From UBA1444 sp964601085 (GTDB taxonomy: Bacteria > Bacillota > Negativicutes > UBA1444): a DNA stretch of 64,000 nucleotides. A program made the position numbers and the translations under genes. The number at the start of each line of letters is the position of its first letter. Positions within the stretch are counted from its first letter, which is position 1. Positions 8,237 through 16,073 of the stretch are shown here, in pieces. The notes under the pieces are model-generated. The model did not search any database. It was not told where the DNA came from and worked only from the letters and a program-made list of their open reading frames with translations. The DNA is taken from NCBI GenBank assembly GCA_964601085.1, contig CAZRLN010000007.1, positions 1 through 64,000 of the forward strand. Direction: 5' to 3'.

Positions 8237-10568
8237 GGCGGTCGTTGCCGCCGGGGTGCAGGAAATCGGCCGGAGTGCACCGCGGGTTGATGCCTATGCC
8301 AAAGTGACCGGCAAGGAGAAGTTTGCCGCCGACCTATATCCAACAGGATTCGTGTGGGCGGGAATAAAACGTCCGGAACATGCCCATGCCCGCATCCTGA
8401 GCATCGATACGTCGCAGGCGTCGGCAATTTCCGGGATATTGGCCATTCTCACGCATCGGGATATTGCAGGGAAAAACAGACTGGGGATTTTTGAAAAAGA
8501 TCAGCCGATTTTAGCCGATGATCGGGTACGACACTATGGCGATGCCGTGGCGCTTGTGGTGGCGGAAACCAAAGCTGCGCTGGCGAACGCGCTGGCGGCC
8601 ATAGAGGTTCAGTATGAGCCGTTGCCGGCAGTCTTCGATCCGGCGATGGCCCTGGCGGTTTCCGCCCCGGTTTTGCATCCGGAACGTCCAGCGGGAAATC
8701 TCCTGCTTGCGGCGGAAATCATTCAGGGAAAGGGCGTCGATGGACTGGCGGATTGCGAGGTTAAGGCCAGCTTAACAATGGCGCTTGGCTGGCAGGAACA
8801 TGCTTTTCTGGAGACGCAAAACGGGGTGGCCTTTATTGATGAGGCTGGCGAATTGCAGATGACAGTTTCGACACAGACGCCGTTTCGTGACCGGTTGGAG
8901 CTGGCGGAAGCCCTGGGAATTCCGCCGCAGCGGATCCATATATCCGCTCCCTGTCTTGGCGGTGGTTTTGGCGGCAAAGACGGCGTCACCGTCCAGGGCT
9001 TTTTGGCGTTGGCCGCCCTGCATGCCAATGGGCGTCCCGTTAAGTTGTGGTATTCCCGGGAAGAGAGCATTCTGGCCGGAACAAAGCGTCATCCCCTGCA
9101 AGCCGAGTACCGCATCGGCTGCAACCGGCAGGGCGTACTGGAAGCGCTGGACTGTCAGCTGTTGTTTGACACGGGCGCGTATGCGGGGATGGGCGATGTG
9201 GTGCTGGCCCTGGCGATGGAACATGCGGGTGGGCCGTATCGGATACCGAACGTACGGATCAATGGCAAGACCGTCTATACGAACAATCCGGTGTCGAGCG
9301 CTTTTCGAGGCTTCGGCGTGCCCCAGGTCGCCGCCGGCATTGAGCAGGCGCTGGATGAGCTGGCCAAGGCAGGCGGGTTCGACCCGTTGGAGTTGCGGCG
9401 TAAAAATGCGGTCGGCCGGGGGGATTGCACACCCAGTGGTGTCATCTTGTCGGGCACTGCGGGATTAGGCGAGTGTCTGGAGCGGATGGCGAACCATCCC
9501 CTGTGGACAGGTCGAGCCGAATGGATTGCCGCCGCGCCGCCGTTGAAGCGACGTGGCGTCGGCATCGCCGCCGCCGGTCATGGAGTCGGCTTCGGACCGG
9601 TTGTCGCCGATTATGCGAATGCCAAACTGGAGATTTTGGCCGACGGCCGCATCCGGGTCTACGCGGGAGTGAGCGACATGGGTCAGGGCAATGCCAGTAC
9701 CTATGCGCAGATTGTCAGCCATATTCTGAGCCAGCCCTATGAGGCGATGGAATTGGTTCTGCCGGATTCGGACAAAACGTTGCCGTCGGCGTCTTCATCC
9801 GCCAGCCGCACGACTTTCACCTACGGCAAAGCGATGAATGAAGCGGCGCTCGCGCTGAAAGAACGATTGTTGGCCCGGGCCGGGTTGTTGTTGTCATTCC
9901 AGTTATTGCAAAGCGTCAGAAATGATGATTTGCTGTTGCTGCCCGGCAAGATATTGCATCCAGTTTCCGGCAGGAATCTACCCCTGGCGATGGTGGCGGG
10001 ATTCATGGATTCCGCGGAGCGAATTGTCACCGCCAGTCATACCAGCCCTGTCAATTCCCAAGCGTTATCAAGCGGCCGGGAACTGCGGATGTACGGATTC
10101 CCGCATCAGGTCTTTTCTTACGGTGCTCACCTCGTTCAAGTGGAAGTCGACGCCTGTAGCGGTGAAGTGATGGTTTGCGGCGGCATGGCCTGTATTGACG
10201 CCGGAACCGTTCTCAACCCCCAGGTTTACGAACAGCAGGTCCAGGGGGGGATGGCGCAGGGACTGGGTTATGCGCTGTTCGAAGAATTCGGGGTGGCGTC
10301 AGGCAGAATCACAACCAGCGATTTTAGCACCTACATTCTGCCGACGGCCGCTGACTTGCCGGATATGACAGTGTTGGCTGTTACTCCGCATGAAGCAGCG
10401 GGCCCGTTTGGCATGAAAGGAATTGGTGAAATCACTATTGACGCGGTGCTGCCGGCGACTGCAAACGCCTTGGCCGTGGCTGTGGGATCACGTATCGCCA
10501 CGAGCCCGTTCACGGCGGAGAAAGTGCTGGCGGCGTTGCAGCGCAGCGGGAAGGAGGGACGGCGATGA
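8211..10568 (+). CDS. Molybdenum hydroxylase (xanthine dehydrogenase family), molybdopterin-binding large subunit
   Basis: About 785 residues with the family order: an N-terminal IGRSAPRVDAYAKVTG segment, GGGFGGKDG, the FRGFGVPQ motif, GQGNASTYAQI, and the C-terminal GPFGMKGIGE whose Glu (about 740) is the conserved catalytic base. It would hydroxylate an aromatic heterocycle, purine or aldehyde using water, passing electrons to the small Fe-S and FAD subunits encoded next. The start is uncertain: ATG 8211 overlaps the carrier protein gene and lacks a good ribosome site; TTG 8193 and GTG 8256 are alternatives. The presence of such an enzyme between acyl carrier protein and regulatory genes is unusual. 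Confidence 0.88.
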   Translation: MLRNESASRAVVAAGVQEIGRSAPRVDAYAKVTGKEKFAADLYPTGFVWAGIKRPEHAHARILSIDTSQASAISGILAILTHRDIAGKNRLGIFEKDQPILADDRVRHYGDAVALVVAETKAALANALAAIEVQYEPLPAVFDPAMALAVSAPVLHPERPAGNLLLAAEIIQGKGVDGLADCEVKASLTMALGWQEHAFLETQNGVAFIDEAGELQMTVSTQTPFRDRLELAEALGIPPQRIHISAPCLGGGFGGKDGVTVQGFLALAALHANGRPVKLWYSREESILAGTKRHPLQAEYRIGCNRQGVLEALDCQLLFDTGAYAGMGDVVLALAMEHAGGPYRIPNVRINGKTVYTNNPVSSAFRGFGVPQVAAGIEQALDELAKAGGFDPLELRRKNAVGRGDCTPSGVILSGTAGLGECLERMANHPLWTGRAEWIAAAPPLKRRGVGIAAAGHGVGFGPVVADYANAKLEILADGRIRVYAGVSDMGQGNASTYAQIVSHILSQPYEAMELVLPDSDKTLPSASSSASRTTFTYGKAMNEAALALKERLLARAGLLLSFQLLQSVRNDDLLLLPGKILHPVSGRNLPLAMVAGFMDSAERIVTASHTSPVNSQALSSGRELRMYGFPHQVFSYGAHLVQVEVDACSGEVMVCGGMACIDAGTVLNPQVYEQQVQGGMAQGLGYALFEEFGVASGRITTSDFSTYILPTAADLPDMTVLAVTPHEAAGPFGMKGIGEITIDAVLPATANALAVAVGSRIATSPFTAEKVLAALQRSGKEGRR

Positions 10569-11035
10569 TTGTGGAGTTTTGTCTAAATGGAAAATCAGTT
10601 AGTCTGGAAACGGCGCCGGACCGCCGGGTCGTTGATGTGCTGCGGGAAGAGCTGGGTCTGACCGGAACCAAGGAGTGCTGCGGTTCGGGGGAATGCGGCG
10701 CCTGCACGATCTTGGTGGATGGCGAAAGTCGCTTGTCTTGCCTGATGCTGGCGGCGCAATTGACGGGACGGTCGGTTACGACGATCGAAGGAGTGGCCGA
10801 CGAGGAAGGAATGGATATTGTGCAACGGGCCTTTGTGGAACAGGGCGCGGTACAGTGTGGCTTTTGTACGCCGGGAATGATTTTGGCGACATTGGATCTG
10901 TTGCGGCGCATCCCCGATCCGACGCGCGAAGAAGTTCGCCGGGAACTGAGCGGAAATCTGTGTCGCTGCACGGGTTATCAAAAAATCGTGGATGCCGTGA
11001 TGGTTGCGGCCAACGCGATCAACAGGGGGAAATAA
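10565..11035 (+). CDS. Molybdenum hydroxylase [2Fe-2S] small subunit
   Basis: A 156-residue protein with both [2Fe-2S] domains of the family: the plant-type cluster ECCGSGECGACTILVDG in the N-terminal half, and the helical cluster GAVQCGFCTPGMIL with LSGNLCRCTGYQ in the C-terminal half. It transfers electrons from the molybdenum site to FAD. Its ATG overlaps the stop of the large subunit (ATGA), and its own stop overlaps the ATG of the FAD subunit, so the three are translationally coupled. Confidence 0.94.
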   Translation: MIVEFCLNGKSVSLETAPDRRVVDVLREELGLTGTKECCGSGECGACTILVDGESRLSCLMLAAQLTGRSVTTIEGVADEEGMDIVQRAFVEQGAVQCGFCTPGMILATLDLLRRIPDPTREEVRRELSGNLCRCTGYQKIVDAVMVAANAINRGK

Positions 11036-11892
11036 TGATGCAGGTGCTGTTTCCCCATACATTGGCCGAGCTCCACGGTTTGCGGCAAGAATATCCGGAT
11101 GGCCGGATACTGGCCGGAGGCACCGATTTGTTGGTGAAACTGCGCCATACCGCGAAAACCCCTCCCGCATTGTTTGCCCTTGAGCGAATTGACGAATTGG
11201 GCGAAGTGACGATTTCGGATACGGAAATTACGATCGGTGCTGCCGTTACGTTGCAACGTTTACTGGAATGTGATACGGTAAAAACAGAATTTTCGGCACT
11301 GTTTCGGGCTATGGAAACGTTGGCGTCACCACCGGTCCGCCACGGCGCGACCTTGGCGGGAAATATCTGTACGGCTTCGCCGGCGGGGGATAGTGTGCCG
11401 CCATTGGTTGTATTTGGAGCAACCATCGAAATTTCCAGCCCGTCCGGTTGCCGCAGCATTCCTCTGGCGGATTTTATCCGCGGTCCGGGAATGACGGTAC
11501 TGCAGCCATCGGAGGTTGTAACGGCGGTCCGAATCCGGCGCCCCATTTCGCCAAGACAGTCTGTTTATCACAAAGTGGGAAAGCGTCGGGCTATGGCCAT
11601 CGCCGTGGCCAGCATGGCGGCTTTGCTGGAAGAGGATGAACCCGGCGGGCGAAGAATCCGGTTGGCTTGGGGCAGCGTTGGGCCAACGGTGATCACGTCC
11701 CCGGCCATTGAGCGATTGCTTGAGGAGCGCGGCTTCGACACCCCCGTTCTTTGCGAGGCCGGACAGCTGCTTGCCGATATTGTGCGACCGATTGACGATG
11801 TGCGGGCCAGTGCGGAATATCGCCGTCGGCTGGCGGCCAATTTGCTGCTGCGGTTGGCGGACGACTTCGGCGCAGCTCAACAGGAGGGATAA
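11035..11892 (+). CDS. Molybdenum hydroxylase FAD-binding medium subunit
   Basis: A 285-residue protein of the CoxM/XdhB type. FAD-contact motifs AGGTDLLVKLRH (near residue 30) and ATLAGNICTASPAGDS (near residue 110) are present, and the C-terminal CO dehydrogenase flavoprotein-type domain follows. An open frame exists further upstream, but the ATG at 11035, overlapping the preceding stop and preceded by AGGGGGA, fits the family length. It completes a large-small-medium heterotrimer. Confidence 0.93.
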   Translation: MMQVLFPHTLAELHGLRQEYPDGRILAGGTDLLVKLRHTAKTPPALFALERIDELGEVTISDTEITIGAAVTLQRLLECDTVKTEFSALFRAMETLASPPVRHGATLAGNICTASPAGDSVPPLVVFGATIEISSPSGCRSIPLADFIRGPGMTVLQPSEVVTAVRIRRPISPRQSVYHKVGKRRAMAIAVASMAALLEEDEPGGRRIRLAWGSVGPTVITSPAIERLLEERGFDTPVLCEAGQLLADIVRPIDDVRASAEYRRRLAANLLLRLADDFGAAQQEG

Positions 11893-11894
11893 AA

Positions 11895-13160
11895 ATGCCG
11901 CATCGACAAAATGTTGAGTTAAATCTTCCCCTCGCAGCGGATTTTTTGCCGATCGCGACTTCCTGCGCGGAAAAAACCGCACAGGCGTATGGGATGGGGC
12001 GAACAGAGGCCATGCACCTGATGCTGGCGGTCGAAGAGGTGTATTCGTTTTTGTCGGCCCGTCTGACTATCAGTCAGCAATTAAAGCTGCGTTGCCGCAA
12101 CGGCCGTTATTACACGGAAATCGCCTGCCGCTTTCCTCGCCATGCTTTGCCTGTCGGCGCTTTTAACATTACTTCAACGGTATCGGCCGACGATGAGCAG
12201 TCGCTGGCGGAAATGGGACTGTTGTTGGCCGCGCGGACCGTGGACCATCTGGCGGTGTTGGCGAAAAATGATGAAATGGAAATCCGGTTTGTAAAAAACC
12301 GTCAATATCCAGAATTTCAGGGCAGCGTAGACGATTTTGAACCCCAAGGGGATTTTTCAGCGGTTGAATCCACTACGGAACTGTTAAAGCAATTTGCGAT
12401 CCGGGTTGCGACGAAATATGGTCCGCAGGCGCCGGCGTTTTTCCGCTTTCCGGGAAAAGTCGCCGATATGGTTGTCAGCGGCGAATATAGCGCGGTCCTA
12501 CTTGCCGATGGCAGGGGAAACCTGGGCGCCGGAATGTTTTGGCGCAACGGACGGCAAATGGCGGAAGCAATGGGACCGTATGTATTCTGCAATAAACCGC
12601 AGTTGGCCGTGCAGATCGTGGAAGAGTGCCTGCGCAAACTGGCCCGAACATCGGCGCTTTGCATCGTGGTGCAACAACCGACCGCCGACATGCCGCCGGG
12701 ATATTTCGAACCATTGGCGCCAGAGGAAAAAGTTTTGTATCGGCAACTGGAGGAAGACAATGGGACCCAGGCCTATGTCCATCCGGATTTTGCCGATTAT
12801 CTGAAAGAGTCTTACCAGAGGCTGTTTTTACCGCGCAACATTCATCGGGTCGAAAGTCAGGGAGAACTCCAATCGCCTCATTCGGCCTTTGCGGTTCGGA
12901 TGGATCGGCCGGCCGGGCGGGTTGTCATGGAATCCCTTTGGGTAGGTGAAGACGCACCGGCAATCATTCATCAACATATCCAGGCCCTGCGGCGGGAAGG
13001 ATTCCGGGAATTGCTTTTTCATCTGGATACGGGCGTGCCGGAACAAGCGATGCTTAGCCCGGCGCTTTCCCTGAATGGCTTTAGGCCATGCTGGATTGTT
13101 CCCTGGGGTGGACGGGGCGATATTCTGGTGTTGGCGCATCGGCAGGAGGAATCCCCGTGA
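11895..13160 (+). CDS. RsbW-like ATPase domain (degenerate) fused to a GNAT-like domain
   Basis: A 421-residue protein. The first 130 or so residues align by pattern with the anti-sigma kinase encoded at 14666: HLMLAVEEVYSFLSA corresponds to its HLELAVEEAAVNICS, and EMGLLLAARTVDHLAVL to its GGLGIFLIRRMLDEVHY. The N-box Asn and the DTG (G1) motif are missing, so ATP binding or kinase activity is doubtful. The remaining 290 residues look GNAT-like; the end (ALSLNGFRPCWIVPWGGRGD) recalls the C-terminal part of the GNAT-like domains at 5401 and 20483. AGGAGGG precedes the ATG. Function is unknown; a protein-protein switch or sensor role is my inference. Confidence 0.6.
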   Translation: MPHRQNVELNLPLAADFLPIATSCAEKTAQAYGMGRTEAMHLMLAVEEVYSFLSARLTISQQLKLRCRNGRYYTEIACRFPRHALPVGAFNITSTVSADDEQSLAEMGLLLAARTVDHLAVLAKNDEMEIRFVKNRQYPEFQGSVDDFEPQGDFSAVESTTELLKQFAIRVATKYGPQAPAFFRFPGKVADMVVSGEYSAVLLADGRGNLGAGMFWRNGRQMAEAMGPYVFCNKPQLAVQIVEECLRKLARTSALCIVVQQPTADMPPGYFEPLAPEEKVLYRQLEEDNGTQAYVHPDFADYLKESYQRLFLPRNIHRVESQGELQSPHSAFAVRMDRPAGRVVMESLWVGEDAPAIIHQHIQALRREGFRELLFHLDTGVPEQAMLSPALSLNGFRPCWIVPWGGRGDILVLAHRQEESP

Positions 13161-14275
13161 TGCATCCATTTCCGCCGCTGGATATTCTGGTTCCCCGGCA
13201 TATCCAGAAAATTGAACCCTATATTCCCAGCAAGCCGGACGATATTTTGCGCCAGATGTTCGGTTGTCCGAAAATTTATCGTCTTAACAACAATGAAAAT
13301 GCCCTGGGTCCATCACCGGAAGCCATCAAGGCCATTCAGTCGCTGGAACCGAAACAAGCCGCCATTTACCCAAGCGGCGATGCCTGGCATCTGCGTCAGA
13401 AGTTGTCGGAACGGTTCGGTCATACACCGGATTCCTTCCTTGTCGGCAATGGCGCGAACGAAGTGATTGCCTTCGTGATCAAGGCGTTTTGCCAGGAAGG
13501 GGACAATATCATCACGACGGACAAGACCTTCGCCGTGTATGAGTGGGTGGCGGAGTTTTCCGGCTATGAAGCCCGCCTGATCCCGCTGACGGCGGATTAC
13601 TGTTTTGATGATGAGGCCATGCTGGCGGCGGTGGATGCGCGGACAAAAATTATCTTCCTCTGCAATCCCAATAATCCGACAGGGACGTATTGGAACGAGG
13701 AGCGGTTGCGGCGTTTTCTGGACCGGGTGGATGGCCGGCAAATCGTTGTGGTTGATGAAGCGTACAGTGAATTTGTGGCAAAGCCGGACTTCCCCAACGG
13801 GATGGAACTGTTGCGGGAATATCCGAATTTGTTGGTGTTTCGGACTTTTTCTAAGATGTTTGCCTTGGCTGCCCTGCGGATTGGTTTTTTGGCCGGACAG
13901 GAAAAAATTGTGGATGTTGTCCGGCGAACCTGCGTGGTCTATTCGGTAAATTCTTTTGCCCAACAGGCGGCGATCGGCGCATTAAAAGATGCGGATCTGC
14001 AAATTGACCGAACCCGCCGAATGACCCAAGAAGCCAGGCATTTTCTTTGTGAAGAACTACGGCGCCTAAAATTGCCCTATATTTCGGGCGAAGGAAACTA
14101 TCTCGTGATTCACCTGCCGATGAGTGATACCTTGGCGTACCGGAAACTGATGACGCAGGGCCTGATGGTCCGTTCCATGACCGGGTTCCGTTTTCCCAAC
14201 CATATCCGGGTGACGCTGGGGACTTTGCCCGTCATGGAAAAACTGGCGGCCGGTCTGACCCGGATCATTGCCTGA
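13160..14275 (+). CDS. Histidinol-phosphate aminotransferase-like PLP enzyme
   Basis: A 371-residue class I/II fold aminotransferase. It shows LNNNENALGPSP near the N terminus, CNPNNPTGTYW, VVVDEAYSEF, and the PLP lysine Lys232 in TFSKMFALAALRIGF, all typical of the HisC branch. The ATG at 13160 overlaps the preceding stop by one base (TGATG), with AGGAGG upstream. No other histidine biosynthesis genes are present, so it probably serves the cluster's own chemistry, for example making or consuming an amino acid precursor, rather than histidine synthesis. The substrate is not predictable. Confidence 0.85.
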   Translation: MHPFPPLDILVPRHIQKIEPYIPSKPDDILRQMFGCPKIYRLNNNENALGPSPEAIKAIQSLEPKQAAIYPSGDAWHLRQKLSERFGHTPDSFLVGNGANEVIAFVIKAFCQEGDNIITTDKTFAVYEWVAEFSGYEARLIPLTADYCFDDEAMLAAVDARTKIIFLCNPNNPTGTYWNEERLRRFLDRVDGRQIVVVDEAYSEFVAKPDFPNGMELLREYPNLLVFRTFSKMFALAALRIGFLAGQEKIVDVVRRTCVVYSVNSFAQQAAIGALKDADLQIDRTRRMTQEARHFLCEELRRLKLPYISGEGNYLVIHLPMSDTLAYRKLMTQGLMVRSMTGFRFPNHIRVTLGTLPVMEKLAAGLTRIIA

Positions 14276-14288
14276 ACACAGTTGCGAA

Positions 14289-14304
14289 TTTGCATATATG
14301 CAAA
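14289..14304. promoter_or_regulatory. Perfect 16-bp palindrome upstream of the STAS gene
   Basis: TTTGCATATATGCAAA is a perfect inverted repeat located between the aminotransferase stop and the STAS start, 24 bp before the ATG. It is too AT-rich and loop-free for a terminator and fits a dimeric repressor or activator site. It may define a separate regulatory entry point in the middle of the long cluster. Function is inferred from symmetry only. Confidence 0.4.
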
Positions 14305-14327
14305 AAACATAAATGGAGAGTGAAAAC

Positions 14328-14666
14328 ATGAATATTAGCACACGGGACGAGAACGGATTTTGGATCATACGACTGGAGGGACGGCTGGACATCGGCAACG
14401 CCGCCGAATTTGAAAAGGTTTGCCTGGCTTGGGTCGACGAGGGGAAAAACAAGTTGGTGCTTGATTTTGGCGCGCTTGAATATATCAGCAGTGCAGGGTT
14501 GCGCAGTATTTTGTCCGCGACCAAAAAAGCCAAAGCCGCGAACGGTGGTCTGTCTCTTTGCGGCTTATCCGGACTGGTGGCGGAAGTGATTACGATCTCC
14601 GGTTTCGATAGCATTTTGACAGTTTTTGCCGATGTTGCGCAGGCGACAACGGGGGGACAAGGCTGA
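14328..14666 (+). CDS. STAS-domain anti-sigma factor antagonist (RsbV-like)
   Basis: A 112-residue single-domain STAS protein. It has LDIGNAAEFEK, the phosphorylation loop LEYISSAGLRSIL with the Ser54-Ser55 pair, and the C-terminal GLSGLVAEVITISGF. In the family the unphosphorylated form binds the kinase and frees its partner. The ATG at 14328 is chosen over 14313 because GGAGAG lies seven bases before it. Its stop overlaps the start of the kinase gene (TGATG), as in rsbV-rsbW pairs. Confidence 0.9.
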   Translation: MNISTRDENGFWIIRLEGRLDIGNAAEFEKVCLAWVDEGKNKLVLDFGALEYISSAGLRSILSATKKAKAANGGLSLCGLSGLVAEVITISGFDSILTVFADVAQATTGGQG

Positions 14667-15082
14667 TGGAAGCGGTGGAGAAGACTTTCGTGGCCAATTT
14701 GGATACGTTGCCGGGGATTGTCGGCTTTGTTTCCGAACATGCAGCAGCGATGGGAGTACATCCCAAACGGGTGATGCATCTGGAACTGGCGGTCGAAGAA
14801 GCCGCCGTGAACATTTGCAGTTATGCCTACGAGATCCCGCCGGGCGAGATTACCGTCCGGATCCGTCCGGATGCCGAGGTGGTCCGCATTGAATTGAGCG
14901 ACACGGGGGTGCCGTTTGATCCGTTGGCGATGGATGCACCCGATATCAAAACGGAGCTGGAAAAACGGGATGTGGGCGGACTGGGGATTTTTTTGATCCG
15001 GCGGATGCTGGATGAAGTCCACTACAGCCGGAGTGGCGATCGAAATATTTTGTCGCTGGCTGTCCGGCATGATGAAAAATAG
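14666..15082 (+). CDS. Anti-sigma factor serine kinase, HATPase domain (RsbW-like)
   Basis: A 138-residue GHKL ATPase. The N-box EEAAVNI, G1 box DTGVPFDP and G2 motif GGLGIFLI are intact, so it should phosphorylate the STAS partner encoded just upstream. No sigma factor gene lies next to it or anywhere in the window, so its output is unknown: a distant sigma factor or another target protein is possible. The degenerate relative fused to a GNAT-like domain at 11895 is an obvious candidate partner or competitor. The gene overlaps the next reading frame by 14 bases. Confidence 0.9.
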   Translation: MEAVEKTFVANLDTLPGIVGFVSEHAAAMGVHPKRVMHLELAVEEAAVNICSYAYEIPPGEITVRIRPDAEVVRIELSDTGVPFDPLAMDAPDIKTELEKRDVGGLGIFLIRRMLDEVHYSRSGDRNILSLAVRHDEK

Positions 15083-16073
15083 GCTTGGTTCAACCGGGCT
15101 CTTGGTCTTCATATGCCTGAATATGCTGCTAGCTGTTCCTGTGTCTGCCCAGGCGACGGACCTGAAACCGGTTCGATTCATGTTGCAGTGGAGCCACCAG
15201 GCTCAGTTTGCTGGTTACTATGTGGCGCTGGACAAAGGTTTTTACAGGGATAAGGGACTGGACGTGACGATTATTCCCGGCGGTCCCGGTTTGGATGCAT
15301 CCGCCCGTCTCATTCAAGGCGACGTGGATTTTGCCTCGCTCTGGTTGAGTACGGCTCTGTTGCTTCAGGAGCAGAATCAACCCTTGACCAATGTGGCGCA
15401 GATTGTTAATGGTTCGAACTTGGTGCTCGTAACGCGACGCGAGGACAATGTCGATAGCGTTGCCGATTTGGCCGATAAAAAAATCAGCGTTTGGGAGGGC
15501 GATTTCCGGGCTCCTTATGCCGCCTGGCTCCAGTCGAACCGGGTACGTGCCCGGATTTTTCCGCAATACTACTCGGTGAACCTGTTTCTGCAAAGAGGGG
15601 TCGACGCCTGCGCGGCGATGGACTATAACGAAGTGCACATGATTTACCAAACCGGCGTTGATTTCGCGGAACTGAAATTGTTTGCCCTGCGGGATTATGG
15701 ATTCGGATTCCCGGAAGACGGGGTGTATTCCCTGACGGAAACCGTGCGTCAGGATCCGGAACGGGCGATCGCTTTTCGCGAAGCGACTCTTGCCGGCTGG
15801 AAGTATGCCGCCGAACATCCGGACGAAACGCTGGATCTCGTGATGCGGTACGTCGAGCGGGATAATGTGCCGACCAACCGGCCGCATATGAAATGGATGC
15901 TGGAAAAAATCCTGGACAGCATCATTCCCGACATGCAGGATGAATGGATTTTTGGGGTATTGTCCCGCCCCGACTTTGATAGAACGGTCGGTGTGATGCG
16001 TGAACAGGGCATGTTGAAGCAGGCGCCTGTTTTTGATGATTTTATCGGTGGAGGCCTGATTCATGTTCCGTAA
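15069..16073 (+). CDS. NMT1/THI5-type periplasmic binding protein
   Basis: About 334 residues with a signal peptide (MKNRLGSTGLLVFICLNMLL..., cleavage near VSAQA). The mature protein begins with VRFMLQWSHQAQFAGYYVALDKGF, the classical start of the NMT1/THI5-like substrate-binding family that binds pyrimidine, taurine, nitrate or aromatic ligands; the AEHPDETLDLVMRYV stretch is also typical. No ABC permease or ATPase gene is nearby. Instead the gene overlaps the membrane phosphatase gene by 11 bases, suggesting that it presents a ligand to that sensor. ATG 15072 is an equally good start. Confidence 0.85.
   Translation: MMKNRLGSTGLLVFICLNMLLAVPVSAQATDLKPVRFMLQWSHQAQFAGYYVALDKGFYRDKGLDVTIIPGGPGLDASARLIQGDVDFASLWLSTALLLQEQNQPLTNVAQIVNGSNLVLVTRREDNVDSVADLADKKISVWEGDFRAPYAAWLQSNRVRARIFPQYYSVNLFLQRGVDACAAMDYNEVHMIYQTGVDFAELKLFALRDYGFGFPEDGVYSLTETVRQDPERAIAFREATLAGWKYAAEHPDETLDLVMRYVERDNVPTNRPHMKWMLEKILDSIIPDMQDEWIFGVLSRPDFDRTVGVMREQGMLKQAPVFDDFIGGGLIHVP

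Noticed and set aside
13160..14275. Assigning the HisC-like gene to histidine biosynthesis
   Set aside because: No his genes are adjacent and it is embedded between the GNAT-like and STAS genes of the cluster.
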